Source: Hyaloscypha bicolor E | Lineage: Eukaryota; Ascomycota; Leotiomycetes; Helotiales; Hyaloscyphaceae | Reading direction: 5' to 3' | NCBI RefSeq assembly: GCF_002865645.1 | Contig: NW_020194515.1 | Location: 62,001-126,000, forward strand | DNA: 64,000 nt | Part shown: positions 21,591 to 33,258 of the stretch, piece after piece | Position numbering within the stretch: the first letter of the stretch is position 1 | Layout of the letters: the number at the start of each line of letters is the position of its first letter | The notes under the pieces: model-generated | Database searches by the model: none | Seen by the model: the letters and a program-made list of their open reading frames with translations, nothing else | What the model was told of the DNA's origin: nothing | Position numbers and translations under genes: made by a program

Positions 21591-23807
21591 ATGCCTGGAA
21601 AGATCCTTTGCGTGGCAGAGAAGAACTCCATCTCGAAAGCTGTAGCAGAGCATCTCTCTGGGGGTCACTTTCAAACCGTAAGATGGGTCCCAGATCCTGA
21701 GAGATAGTTCTAGGCACAGACTAATCTCGTCCCAGGGAAACACTGGCAACCAATACATCAAGAACTACACATTCACGTTTGACTTTGGTCCGCCCTGGGG
21801 AGGTTGCAATGTGCTCATGACCAGCGTATCTGGTCATTTGACGGCAACGAAATTCACCGATGAGTATGAACGCGATTGGAGCCATCCTCCACCAGATGCA
21901 CTTTTCGATGCACCTGTACTCGTGAAAGTCGAAGAGGTGCGTGATCATCCTCGCTGCGGACATTTGCCAGGATCGTTAAGTGCAAATCGCAGGACAAGAA
22001 ACCAATCTCTGATAATATTTCCAACAATGCGAGAGGATCTCGTGCCCTATTCATCTGGACCGATTGTGATCGAGAAGGAGAGCACATCGGTGGTGAAGTA
22101 AGATCCGAAGCTCTCAAGGGAAACCCAAACCTAGAGGTGAGGAGAGCCAAATTCAGCAACATCGAGAGAGCGTAAGTCTCTCTAGCTGTATAAAGGTCAC
22201 ATCTGATAATTGTCCAGACACATAATTCACGCAGCAAAGCATCCGGTAAATCTTGACGACCGACAGATACACGCAGTTGCTGTACGCATCGAGCTGGATC
22301 TCAGGATCGGATTTGCATTTACGAGGTATCTGACAAATAGTCTCCGGCCCTTGGGTGGGCCTCTCAGCGTTCGGCCAGATGGCGGCAGGAGAGTCATAAG
22401 CTTTGGTAAATCATCCCGCAGTCAAAAGTGTATTTTCAAGCTGACCTAACCCGCACAGGACTTTGCCAATTCCCGACTCTCGGCTTCGTTGTGGATCGTT
22501 ATTTCAGAGTGCAAAACTTCAAACCAGAGCCATTTTGGAGCGTCCAGGTCACCCACAAGCGTGACGATATCAATGTCATTTTCAATTGGAAGCGCAATCG
22601 GCTGTTCGATCGAGCAGTAGTTGTTGTTCTCTTTGAAAGATGCATCACAGCCAAGACTGCCAAGGTCATAAAAGTTCAGGAGAAGCCTACTAGTAAATGG
22701 AAGCCATTACCTCTGACGACTGTCGAACTGCAGAAAAATGCCAGCTGGTTCTTGAGAATGAACAGTCACGAAGCTATGGCTGTTGCAGAGGGTCTTTACC
22801 AAAAGGGGTTCATCAGTTATCCCCGAACCGAAACCGATCGATTCGATCCAGGTATGAATCTTAGGGCACTGGTAGAAAAGCAGACGCAGGACAACCGATG
22901 GGGCGGATTTGCTCAGAACTTGGTGAACGGATCTTTCAAACAACCACGACAAGGGAGTCACGATGACAAGGCACATCCACCCATCCACCCTGTGGCCTAC
23001 TGCGCTCCTGCCAATTTGAACGACCAAGAAAAACGAGTTTATGAGTTTATCACACGTCGCTTCCTGGCTTGCTGTTCCGATGACGCGAAGGGCCAGGCAA
23101 CAGACATAGATGTCCTGTACGGCGATGAAGTTTTCAGTGCCCATGGAGTCGTTGTTTTGGCAAGAAACTATCTTGATGTTTATCCCTACGAAAACTGGAC
23201 GAATAGTACCACTCTACCAAAGTTCACAACCGGAGAAGTATTCGAGCCTACCGAAGCTATGATGACGGAAGGAAAGACTGCAGGTCCCAGTTTTCTGACA
23301 GAGCCAGATCTCATTGCGTTGATGGACGCTAATGGTATAGGAACTGATGCCACGATGGCAGAGCATATCAATACAATCAAAACACGAGATTATGTCTTCA
23401 CGCGGCTAAAAGGGGGTGGCGGTGGGAATCATGCTCCAACCCCAGCCCGTGGTGGCCGAGGAGGGAGAGCCGCGAGAGCTGGCCGGGGCGGTAGAGGCGG
23501 CGGCGCTGCTCGGGGAGGAGGCGGTGGAGGAGTTGAGGAGTTCATACCCTCAACCCTAGGCGTGGCTCTGGTGGATGGGTATGACAAGATGGAACATGAG
23601 ATGAGTCTCAGTAAACCATTTCTGCGCAAGGAAATGGAGTTGAGAATGAAGGATATATGTGAGGGACGACTGGCAGGAGATGCTATGCTCCGGGAGAGTT
23701 TGAGGCAGTACAAGCGGGTGTTTGAGCAGTCAAAGGAAAGGCTTGATCTTTTGAAAGCAGTACGTAATCTTATGTTGCATACCTCCCAACCCTTTCAGTC
23801 GTTCTGA
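21591..23807 (+). CDS. top3: DNA topoisomerase III
   Basis: Five exons: 21591-21677, 21736-21936, 21993-22171, 22218-22405 and 22459-23807, about 667 aa. All joins restore family sequence. A Toprim domain starts at the N-terminus (GKILCVAEKNSISKAVAEHL) and carries the acidic motif WTDCDREGEHIGGE. The topoisomerase IA core follows, with LCQFPTLGFVVDRYF and the catalytic tyrosine in GFISYPRTETDRF (about Tyr339). LMDANGIGTDATMAEHI is also present. An RGG/Gly-rich insert of about 40 residues sits before EEFIPSTLGVALV. Type IA topoisomerases pass single strands; eukaryotic Top3 works with a RecQ helicase and Rmi1 to dissolve recombination intermediates. No C-terminal zinc fingers are seen, as in yeast Top3. 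The last exon may be shorter: a GTACGT donor at 23761 could splice to an exon near 23840 and change the C-terminus. Confidence 0.9.
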
Positions 23808-24161
23808 AATTGCTAACTACGTCGGTCAAGTCATGCAGGAGATACGTGCTCAATGCCGGTGGACCTTGATACCAATTTGCTCTAGTATATTTGTGAAGGA
23901 GGTACTAAGTCCTATGGATTTAATTGAGAAGAAATCGTAGTACAGTGCCAGTCAACTCAGCTTGAACAATTCTCAAACCCTGATTTGCTGGATTTACTCG
24001 CTTAGGAATGCACTGTCCGGTCAACTGCAAAGTGAGCCTAGCGAAACGGATAATAGCTCTTTTTCGATTTCATGGAACTTTCCCGTTGGTTAAAGTAATA
24101 TACCAACAGGTCGTATTCTTGGACCAGAAGGTGCCAGTCTCTAACTACTGTGTATTCATTG
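23808..24161. other. Intergenic, possible last exon of top3
   Basis: May contain a short terminal top3 exon after an AG near 23838. Otherwise nothing recognised. Confidence 0.35.
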
Positions 24162-26432
24162 CTACACATTATGTTCACCTTGTGTCTTCTCAGCCTGGAT
24201 GTCCTTCGCCTGCACTCCCTCCAGTTCAGTTTGTGTCTTCGTAGACTTGAATTTCCTCCCAGCCACCTTGCTAGTGAATACCTCATCGAGTTCTTTATAG
24301 GTCCGGCCAGCAGTCTCGGGCTCATAAATCCACAAATACAAGCAGGCCAAGGCCGCAAGGCCGCCGAAGATGAGAGACTTTGGCACCGAGATTGGCTTGG
24401 TCGGGATTGAAGAGCTTTGGGATAACAAAAGCCCACATTACCTACGAGCTACTAAAGGCGGATTCTCAGTATTGATGAGTATCGGGCTCTTTCATTGATT
24501 GCGTTGTGCGCGAATATGTCAATAACAAGAGTTTTGAAGCGGAGACGAGATGTCGCCGTCTCGGCGAGAAGCGTGTATGCTATGGCTCCAATTGTGACAT
24601 TGTAGCCCCAGCAGTATACTAGGATAAGATCACACGTCCCTGTGAAAGGATCCGATATTAAGTCTATATTTGTGTAGGAATTTTTGGTTTACCTTTCAGC
24701 GCTGTCGGTGTAGCAACTACCTCTAGAGCATCTGTGAGAATCAAATACACAGTCAGAGAGCAGAGTCCGGAGAATATAAGAGGTCTTCGACTGACCCTCT
24801 CGACGAGGAACCAGGATATGGCGTTCCCAATCATGGAGATGACCTGCTGAATAATCTGGAGGATGAAACTCTCGCTTGAGGAGTATCCAGCAAGCTGGTA
24901 GTAATAGGTGTAGGGACTAGTTGGAGGCGAAGTATATTCCGGACAGTGTTTGGATGCAGTATGGGGCATTGGCTATGCCGGTTCGCCGCAGGTTTGAACT
25001 ACTGAAGCATTCAAAGTATGAGGCATCGCTTGTTGTTCGTTTTACCTGTTTTGGAAAGAACATTACTTTTCCGACCGTCCATTTCTGAGCTGTAGGCTTG
25101 GGGATTATACTTGAAGCGTAAGCACTGTTGTAGCCATGCGCTTTTCTATATCTTCTGGGGAGTAACCAAGCTTGCGTAAAGATCGAGCTGCCTTTTCTTC
25201 GTTTCCTTTGCCCAGGAGCCACCAAGGAGACCTGATTATTTGGTCAGCATTCTTGTTCGACGTTCGATGAAATGTTCTTACCCACTTCGGGCATGAAAGG
25301 CATGAATAATGTCCCGACCGCGGCAACCCCGTACTGAGCAACGAAAACTGATCTGTAGGCGCAGCGAGTAGCTGACGAAGAGTTTGCAGCGAACTTCAAT
25401 TTTATTCTTTGATCAAGGAGTAACGTACTATATGATACTGTCCCCTTAATGATCAGGGCGACGAGGAATGGACCCAATGTGAAAGCGATCGCTACACCGC
25501 TGCTAACTATTCATCTAAGAGCGGTGGGACTCGCCTAAGCAAGGTGTGCTTATATCCCAAGTACAACGAAACTGTATCTTACCTCGCCGATATAGGTGAA
25601 TGACAGTGTGACGAAAATCCCAATTACAAAGCCGCTGTAGAGTGCTTCAGTCGGGCGAGGGCCCAGAGGAAGCATCTTTTCATACGTACTGTACCTGATT
25701 AATTTTCCAGCAAAGAGCATTGGGCTGGTAGTAGTAACAAGCTTAACGGTAATTCCAATTTACGAGAAGACGAGGCCGAGTGCGCAGGACTAACTTCTGT
25801 CTGTCTGTACTCGTAACGTAGCCGATACGTAGAGATGCTATGCATACTCTGAGAAGTATTAGTTGTACCAGAACATACATTCCGAGCTGGAGCTTCTTAC
25901 GATGCAACGGGAGCACCACTGAACGCCGATTGCCACCCTACATGCAAAACCTAGGTACTTCCGTACTTGTAACCGAAGTCCTTTCTGGACTGAGGTATCC
26001 AGAGTACCGAGCCACCTCCACGACGGTCAGAAAAGGTCTCTTCGTAAACAAAAAGAGGAAACTTACCTGCTTGATTTTCAAAGCTGTTGAGGATGAATAT
26101 CATAAGGCATGAAAACACCCATCCAAGACCCAAGGATACTGTTGTGTCGCACGTGACTTAGCTTAGCTTAGCGCGACACCCTGTATCTTACAGTAGTTCC
26201 CAACCTCCCCGCTCCTTCTTCCCTCTTTAGACGTACATACACACACCCAATACAGCTGATTCTGCATCCAGAACACCAGCTACGGGTCGTGATAGATACT
26301 TTCTTATAGCTTGGTAGCTCCAACATCGTGTTCGTCTTGGTATGCAATCCAGCCGGCCTGATCGGCGTTCTAAATGCAAGAATTCCCAGTCTTTTCAGCG
26401 TCGCCAGTTTTGGTGTTGCTGGCATCAGCCAT
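24162..26432 (-). pseudogene. MFS sugar (maltose/hexose-type) transporter, decayed
   Basis: Fragments of one major-facilitator sugar porter lie in order on the minus strand but in shifting frames with many stops. The N-terminus starts near 26432 (MADASNTKTGDAEKTGNS, then a TAG). A cytoplasmic piece follows (SRKDFGYKYGST, stop, then VGWQSAFSGAPVAS). Next come a membrane piece near 25600, SPWWLLGKGNEEKAARSLRK at about 25190, FSSSNLRRTGIANA near 25000, membrane segments around 24700-24900 and 24560, and the C-terminus EPETAGRTYKELDEVF near 24290. Such motifs are diagnostic for the fungal alpha-glucoside/hexose subgroup (proton symporters of the plasma membrane). Some interruptions could be introns, but the in-frame stops inside conserved segments cannot all be. 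It heads the putative sugar cluster that follows. Confidence 0.8.
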
Positions 26433-27213
26433 AGTTAAGGATAGAAGAAGTAGGAAGTGCTGTGCTTAATTGGAAACACATGAAATAGTTCGATATTCGT
26501 CCTTACTCATCCATTCAAAATGCGGAGGAGAAGACGACTTATAAAGAAGTATTTCTCAACTCCGGAATGCTCAAAGCAAGCAGAAAAGAGGGTGACAAAC
26601 TTGGCGGGGACTTCGCCCACTTTCCCACCTGGCTAAGCGCGGGGCTCCTCTCTCACAAGATTTGCGTCTCCAACTTCCTGGGACTCTTCAGGTACTTCAG
26701 GGGAGCCTACAACGGTGTTGAACTCCCTCCAAACTCTGAACTAAGAAAGATCTCGTATGTCCGAGTCTCTGTGCTCGGAGTTTCCTCGTATTGTGGATTC
26801 GCTTGCCGTTGCCTATTTTCCCTGCTTTGGTCATCTGATTCACTGCAGAGCTCTGGCACTAAGTCTTGGCAATCTTCCTCTCCACCTGCTTCTGAATCTC
26901 TCAAGGCAAGCCCTGAAGGGATGAAACGAAAAATGAGAGCCCCAGCAATTGAGATCCGAGTCATGACAAGGAGTGCGGAAGATATCTGGGCTGCCTGACT
27001 CATGTTTCAGTCCGAGTCTCCTCACAGGGCGAATTCTGTAGTTTTTAACCTAGACAATATGCTTGTACAGCTGAAGTTGGAACATTGAAAGGTACTCAGC
27101 GGCAAGAAGGCATTGAAGGCTTGCAGCGTGGCAGAAGAAAACGTGTTGATGTGAAAGGATATATTCAGTCAGCATAGAAGTCCGTTTTGGATCGTAAACA
27201 CAACCCTACAATT
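26433..27213. other. Intergenic; one weak small frame
   Basis: A 98-aa minus-strand frame from ATG 27003 to 26707 has one hydrophobic segment near its start and a polar tail. It shows no family features, so I do not call it a gene. The rest looks non-coding. Confidence 0.35.
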
Positions 27214-29553
27214 CTATAATTCGTCTTTCCAAATTCGCTCATGCTTTAAATCCTCCAAGTACGATTTGATCTTTCTGGCAATCGCCAAGCTATCGAAGCC
27301 GAAGTATTTATACGCTTCCTTTCCAGGCAAACTCTTTCCAAACGTCTTCATTGAAATGCTGGCATTAGCATATCGCTCCCATCCATTTGCTGCATAAGCT
27401 TCCACAACCACAGCAACCGTCTTTTTGCTTTGTAACGTCGCACGTCTGTACTCACGACTTTGCTGCTCAAAAAGACGCTGACACGGGAAACTGACGATTC
27501 GAACTTTGATTCCGTCCTTTTCAAGCTCCTCGGTGGCATCAACTGCAAAGGCCATTTCTGCACCAACACCAATCATGGTCACGGTTGCGTCTTCTCTTTC
27601 TCGGAATACATAAGCACCGCATTGAACAGCCTCACGATTGCTCTCCTTGTATTGTGGGAGATTCTGACGGGACGTCGAGATGATTGTTGAGCTGTGCTTT
27701 GCTCGCACCGCGACTTTGAAAGCGCCGGCTGTCTCTTCCGAGTCGCAAGGCCGAATGTAGAGGATATTTGGCATGGTGCGGTACAACGATGCCAGCTCGA
27801 TAGGTTGGTGAGTCGGTCCATCTTCGCCAGTCCCAATACTGTCGTGTGTGGCAACGTGAATAACCTGAAGTTCTTGTAGAGCACCCATGCGAACTCCTGG
27901 TGCGGCGTACTGATATCATGTCAGACTTATTGAATAGTACAGCCAGTATAGAAATCTTACCAGATAAAACATGAAGAAACTTGATGTGACTGGGATAATA
28001 GTTCCACGATTGTAGGCTGCCAATCCGTTGGCGATGGACGCCATAGCATGCTCTCTGATGCCGTAATGAATGTATCTTCCACCATAGTTTCCATTGATGC
28101 CGTAAGTTGTTTTAAGATCAGGCTACAGGAACATGAGCAAGTTTGGTGTGGTCACTCCACAGAGAGACTCACACTTTGAAAGTCCACCTTTCCGGGCCAA
28201 CTCATGTATACACTTGGCGATAAGTCCGCAGTACCGACCATGAACGAGGGTATATTTTGTGCCAATGGGTTGCACACCAGTCCTGCAGACTTTCGTGATG
28301 CCGTTGCAGAGGCTGGAAAGGATTTTGGAATGAGGTCTTCCCAATTGTGCGGAAGGTCTCCGGTGATTCTTGCCAACAGCTCGGCACCCAACTCAGGATA
28401 CGCGTCGCAGTAGTTGGACCTCAATTTCTCCCATTCACTAACCAGTTTTCTGCCACGCGGTAAGGACAGTTTCTGGAAGAAGTTGTAGACCTTTTTGGGA
28501 ACGCTAAACCTCTCATCAGCCTCAAACCCAAATTTTCTGTGTATACTCATCACATCCTCCTCTCCAAAAGCAGCACCATGAGCTTTTGCATCTCCTTCAA
28601 CTGCACTACCGATGCCGATGATCGTATGGCAATTGATGAAAGTCGGCTTGTCCCTGCTGGCTTTTGCAGTGTTCAGAGCAGCAACGATCCCCTCAATGTC
28701 ATTTGATCCGTCCAATATCTCGATAACATTCCACCCACTTGCCGCCATTTTGGCGTTGATGTTTTCCGTATTCGCAATATCGGCACTACCATCGCAAGTC
28801 ACATTGTTGTTGTCAAAGATGAGGACCAGATTGTTGAGTTTCCAGTGGCCAGCCAACGATATAGCTTCCAATCCTACACCTTCTTGCAAGCAAGCATCCC
28901 CAGTCATACACCAGGTGGTATTGTTCACGATCTCGTAGTTCGGTTTATTGTACGTCGCTGCGAGGTGCTTCGTGGCCATAGCCAGACCAACAGCGTTTGC
29001 GATTCCTTGTCCCAGCGGCCCTGTGGTTACCTCTATGCCTTCATGCTCGATTTCTGGATGCCCAGGGCAGAAAGAGTACCTAGATGAGGAGTGATATGTT
29101 TTCAATTGGTCCATCGTCATGTGTTTATAGCCGGTCAGATGCAGAAAGACGTATTGAAATAAACATGTGTGCCCTGGTACATTGTCAGACGAGTTCTCAA
29201 GGACAAATCTCCCGCTTTACCAACCATTCGACAAGATAAATCTATCTCTATTGAACCAAGCAGGATTTTCTGGAGAGTACTTCATCATGTATGCCCATAG
29301 GGCAACTCCGATGGCAGCCATGCCCATGGCACCACTATTCATTGTCAGTACAATAAATTCACGGCATCACCGAAGATCCAGCTTCTTGCTCCACTCACCC
29401 AGGATGGCCACCATTATAATGTTGAACCAGATCTGCAATAAGCACACGAAATGTTCTTAACACTAAATCGTGATCTTCGCGGCCTTCAATATGTAGTGCC
29501 ACACTTTTTACTTTCGACGAATTACCATTGAGCTCTGTTGCTGAGGGCGCCAT
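27214..29553 (-). CDS. Dihydroxyacetone synthase-type transketolase
   Basis: Five exons on the minus strand: 29553-29399, 29334-29225, 29173-28173, 28122-27961 and 27909-27214, 707 aa. Introns are 50-64 nt; the second has the donor GTTGGT. Transketolase features are complete. There is an N-terminal thiamine diphosphate domain (NGGHPGGAMGMAAIG, GPLGQGIANAVGLAMA, and GDACLQEGVG for the Mg/ThDP motif). The central domain has HDSIGTGEDGPTHQPIEL, and the C-terminal domain has AYAANGWERYANA. The long N-terminal half with CPGHPEIEHEGIEVTTG matches fungal dihydroxyacetone synthases rather than standard Tkl1. In methylotrophic yeasts the enzyme moves a C2 unit from xylulose 5-phosphate to formaldehyde; in other fungi the acceptor is less clear. 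The protein ends in KDEL, not a peroxisomal SKL-like signal, and has no signal peptide. It lies among sugar genes. Confidence 0.93.
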
Positions 29554-30125
29554 TTTCAATACCACTCATACGAGATCGATTTATGGCCAAAGATGGACTA
29601 ATTTCAGTATCCAGACGCAGGATAAGCAAGGCAACTGACATTTAAGAATTTAGAAAGCTTCAGCTTCACAAAGAAGCAAGCTACAGCTGCCCAACAGAAG
29701 CTTCCCTGTTTGAGGCAGTCGACCCTTTCAACCATTGAAATCCTGATGCAAGACCAAAAGCGGAAAGGTGCAGCCTTGTGAGACTATTGGTGGCCAAACT
29801 GGGAACCTTTTCTGGAATTAGGGTACAGTGGTTAGGACTTCCGCATTGGGAGGCCGCTCACCTAGTGCTTGCCAACTCCGTACCAAACCCCACCATTGAA
29901 GCATATTCAACTGCTAGTGAGTGGATACGAGAATGGATCTAAGAGCAGAGAATTGTGGAGAAGTAACCACAGACTGTTGCAGCATTCAGGCCCGCTGACC
30001 ACATCAGATGCCGCGCACTGATATGCCACGAAATTAAATTAAATTGATAACAGGTGCTGACGATTGGGTGATTGATATGAATTTTCTACCATTTTCGAAA
30101 ATCGTGAATCGGAAATTCCAATAAT
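29554..30125. other. Promoter region of the dihydroxyacetone synthase gene
   Basis: Upstream of the minus-strand start at 29553 and downstream of the reductase stop at 30126. No gene recognised. Confidence 0.45.
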
Positions 30126-31332
30126 TTAATCAAAGATGCGAATTGGTTTCGCAAGATAGAAACCAGGGTCGTTGAAACGGAGCCCTTTGTCCAGGCCACT
30201 TATTTCTTCAAGTTCTGCTCTTTCCAGGCTAATGCTATTCACCTCGAGATTCTGCTGTAAGCGTGCCTTGTTGTTAGACTTGGGGATGACAGCAATTCCC
30301 CTTAGTTTATTAGCGTTGACGACCAATACCTTTCCGGTGCTCACAAAACTTACCTCTGCGTAGCCCAGCGAAGAAGGACCTTGCCAGGTGAAACACCGTG
30401 GGCCTTTGCGATCTTCTGAATTACTGGATGGTCAAACAACATAGGGACACTATCAGCTCTGGCGCGGAACGATGGTGGTAACTCCATGAAAGATTGAGGA
30501 CCGAAAGTACTATATCCGGTTACGGCGATTCCCTCCTCTTGAGCCATGGTGATAAGGGTATCTTGAACGAGATATGGGTGATGCTCGACCTGTAAGCTTG
30601 AGACGGGATGGCGGGCGTATGAGAGGAGGTCGTAAAGCAGTTGCGTTGAGAAGTTGCTGACTCCGATTGAGCGAACCACCCCTTGGTCAACGAGCTCCTC
30701 CAAAGCTTTCCATGTTTCCATAATGGGGACTTTGTCAAGCTCGATTGTTTTGTGTTCTGAATCTCCCCACCAAGCCTGAACAACGTTAGCAACTATACGC
30801 AAATAAACAAAAGTGCTACTCTCACGGGGTATCGCAGCTTTTCTGGCTCAATATATTTGAGCGCCACAGGGAAGTGTATCAGGTAAAGATCAATATAATC
30901 CAGTCCCCAGGCATCCCGTTGTGCATATCCCATTGCTTCTACATGTTCCCTTGCCTTAGTCAGAAATGTGTTGTCGTTTCATCGAAGATTTCACAGTACT
31001 TTTTGTGATAATTGTTCCATAACTTCGTTGTCACAAATATTTCCTCCCTTTTCACTAACCCATCAACGATAGCCTTCTTAATTCCCTCGCCAGCTTCTTT
31101 CTCGTTTTGGTAGTCGTATGCTCCGTCAAATAAACGATATCCGGTCTTGATGGCATGGTATACTGTATCGGCGGTGGTGTTTTGATCAACTTTCCAAAGA
31201 CCAAATCCGACAAGTGGCATATCCTGATAGAAATGATGCGTTAGTTCAATCCGATATTTTCCGAACAAAAATCATGAAATACACAGGAGCAGAAGAACCA
31301 ACATATCCAGAAGCAAGCTTGATGGAAGCCAT
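30126..31332 (-). CDS. Aldo-keto reductase, D-xylose reductase type
   Basis: Five exons on the minus strand: 31332-31303, 31223-31000, 30949-30826, 30775-30354 and 30300-30126, 324 aa. Introns are 50-79 nt; intron 1 again uses a GTTGGT donor. The TIM-barrel AKR catalytic tetrad is present: Asp and Tyr in [13 protein letters not shown], Lys in VTTKLWN, His in YLIHFP. The cofactor loop is AVIPKSNN. Also typical for fungal xylose reductases are GLWKV near the start, [14 protein letters not shown], and [18 protein letters not shown] at the C-terminus. These enzymes reduce D-xylose to xylitol and L-arabinose to L-arabinitol with NAD(P)H in the cytosol. The gene is divergent from a polyol dehydrogenase, which would take the next step. 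Length is that of the family (about 320 aa). Activity on other aldoses cannot be excluded. Confidence 0.92.
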
Positions 31333-31919
31333 TTGAAGGAAAATTTTGATATGCTGGTTGGGGGCGGTGGTGGGGGGGAGAAACCGAACAAAGAATACAG
31401 TTATTTCAAACTTGGTGCCTTGAGATACTTTTGGGATTTTTGTGAAAGAGGCGGTTCTGACAAGCCCCAAAGAAACCAATTTTGCTTCGAGCTTCCTTGG
31501 GAGCTCCAGATTCCAACTTTGTTAATGTGGAGTTGCTGAGGAGCAGGATCACCGGGGTAATCCTTGTTGCTTCGGTTAGCTTACAAGTAACAAAGGGGTA
31601 AAGTATGTGTCGCCTACTTGGCACACCGGGGATCAGCCGGTGCCTATACTTTCCCGATTCGTAGCATGCGGAGGAGTTCCTCCAGATATTGGCCCCGAGA
31701 TGTCGTGGGATTGCACTGCATAGACCTGGCAATAAAACACCATCATCGAAGGTTGAGCCTCCTTGTCCACTCTTCTTAGTGTCCCTCTCTCCAGATATGA
31801 CTTTGGCTTTGCCGAACATGTTGATTAGACATCAGCACGATATGAAGTCCTGTTCACCTCAATTTCTTGGATAGCCTTCTCTCCAGCCATCTTCCTCTAC
31901 ACACACAGCATTGTACAAG
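31333..31919. promoter_or_regulatory. Divergent promoter, aldo-keto reductase / polyol dehydrogenase
   Basis: 587 bp between two start codons of genes that could form consecutive steps. A G-rich tract at 31358-31378 near the reductase start contains GTGGGG (31370-31375), which fits the CreA hexamer SYGGRG for carbon-catabolite control; one match can be chance. No GGCTAA-type XlnR site was noticed. Confidence 0.5.
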
Positions 31920-33258
31920 ATGGCGCCAGACTTAATCGAAGCTGTTGAGACTCTTCCTGACGCATGCCAGTTCACAGCCGAGAAAAATGTTTCCAGTTCA
32001 ACAAGGTACTCCAATCCAAGTTTACAAGTCACCGCAAGCCATACTATCGAGTTGGTTGAGGCTCCAATAGACAAGCCAGGCCCTGGTGACGTACTCATCC
32101 ATATCAAAGCGACCGGAATCTGCGGGTAAGTCAGCTGATTTGGGTTGAAGTCGTTCCCGCTAATGACAGTATCAGTTCTGATGTGCACTTCTGGAAGAAA
32201 GGTGCGATCGGAAAGCTGAAGGTCGAGGGTAATTGCATTCTTGGCCACGAAGCAGCGGGTCTCGTTCTCCAAGTTGGGCAAGGCGTAACGACGGTGCGAA
32301 AAGGGGACAGGGTTGCGATTGAGCCGCAAGTACCGTGTGGAAGATGCTTTTCGTGCACAAGCGGGCGTACCAACCTCTGTCCCCAGGTGAGGTTTATCGG
32401 TGTCTACCCATACCATGGTTCGCTGCAACGATTTAAGGTCCATCCAGCAGGATATGTCCACAAGTAAGTACTATTCTTGAAATCCGGTGGTTTTATAATG
32501 AGTTGACGAATATTCAGGCTGCCAGAGAACGTGTCGTATGCTCAAGGAGCGCTTCTTGAACCCCTCTCCGTGGTGCTTCACGGTCTGTCCCGCGTAAAGC
32601 TCTCCATCGGCCGTGGAGCGATGATTTGCGGCGCAGGCCCCATTGGTCTAATTGCTTTGGCGGCAGCTCGAGCCTCTGGAGCACATCCTCTCGTTATCAC
32701 TGATTTGGAACCGAAGCGTCTGGCGTTTGCGAAGGAGTTCGTTCCATCGTGCCAAGTTTATCAAGTCGACACTACACTGCATGAAGAGTCCAACGCCGCG
32801 GCCATTCGAGCATTGTTCGGTCCTACTGAATATGAAGCTCCGGCAACAGTTCTTGAATGTACGGGGGTGGAATCAAGTGTTGTAACGGCGGCACATGTAG
32901 TGCGGACGGGAGGTGATTTGATGGTAATTGGTGTTGGCAAGGATATCATGAACAACCTTCCGTTCATGAAAATCAGTTTATCAGAGGCAAGCCTGCAGCC
33001 AACCTTAATTCAAACAACGCTAAGAAAGGCAAACCAACAACTGACTTGACGCTATAGATAAATCTGAAGTTCATAAATCGATACACCGATACCTGGCCGG
33101 CAGCTATCTCAGCTTTCAGCGGCGAAATTCTGAACCTCGACAAGCTTATTACTCACACATTTCCGCTCGAAAACGCGATGGATGCCTTGAAGTTGTGCTC
33201 AGATGTCACCCAAGGGAGCATTAAGATCCAGGTGGTTGACGAGAGGGACATTGATTGA
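31920..33258 (+). CDS. Zinc-dependent polyol dehydrogenase (sorbitol/L-arabinitol type)
   Basis: Four exons: 31920-32125, 32176-32463, 32518-32986 and 33058-33258, 387 aa. The last intron starts GCAAGC and ends CTATAG, a GC-AG intron; splicing there restores LSEINLKFINRYTDTWPAA. Medium-chain dehydrogenase features: catalytic zinc ligands in GICGSDVHFW and GHEAAG with the Glu of LLEPLSV, four structural-zinc cysteines (CGRCFSCTSGRTNLC), the Rossmann motif GAGPIGLIALAAA, and the aspartate in VITDLE that favours NAD over NADP. ECTGVESS and IGVGK are typical of L-arabinitol 4-dehydrogenases, while YPYHGSLQRF is closer to sorbitol/xylitol enzymes, so the polyol is undecided. It would oxidise the polyol made by the neighbouring reductase to a ketose. 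Confidence 0.92.

Noticed and set aside
26707..27003. 98-aa minus-strand frame with one hydrophobic segment
   Set aside because: Plausible start and a possible membrane helix, but no family features and a random-looking tail; not enough to call a gene.
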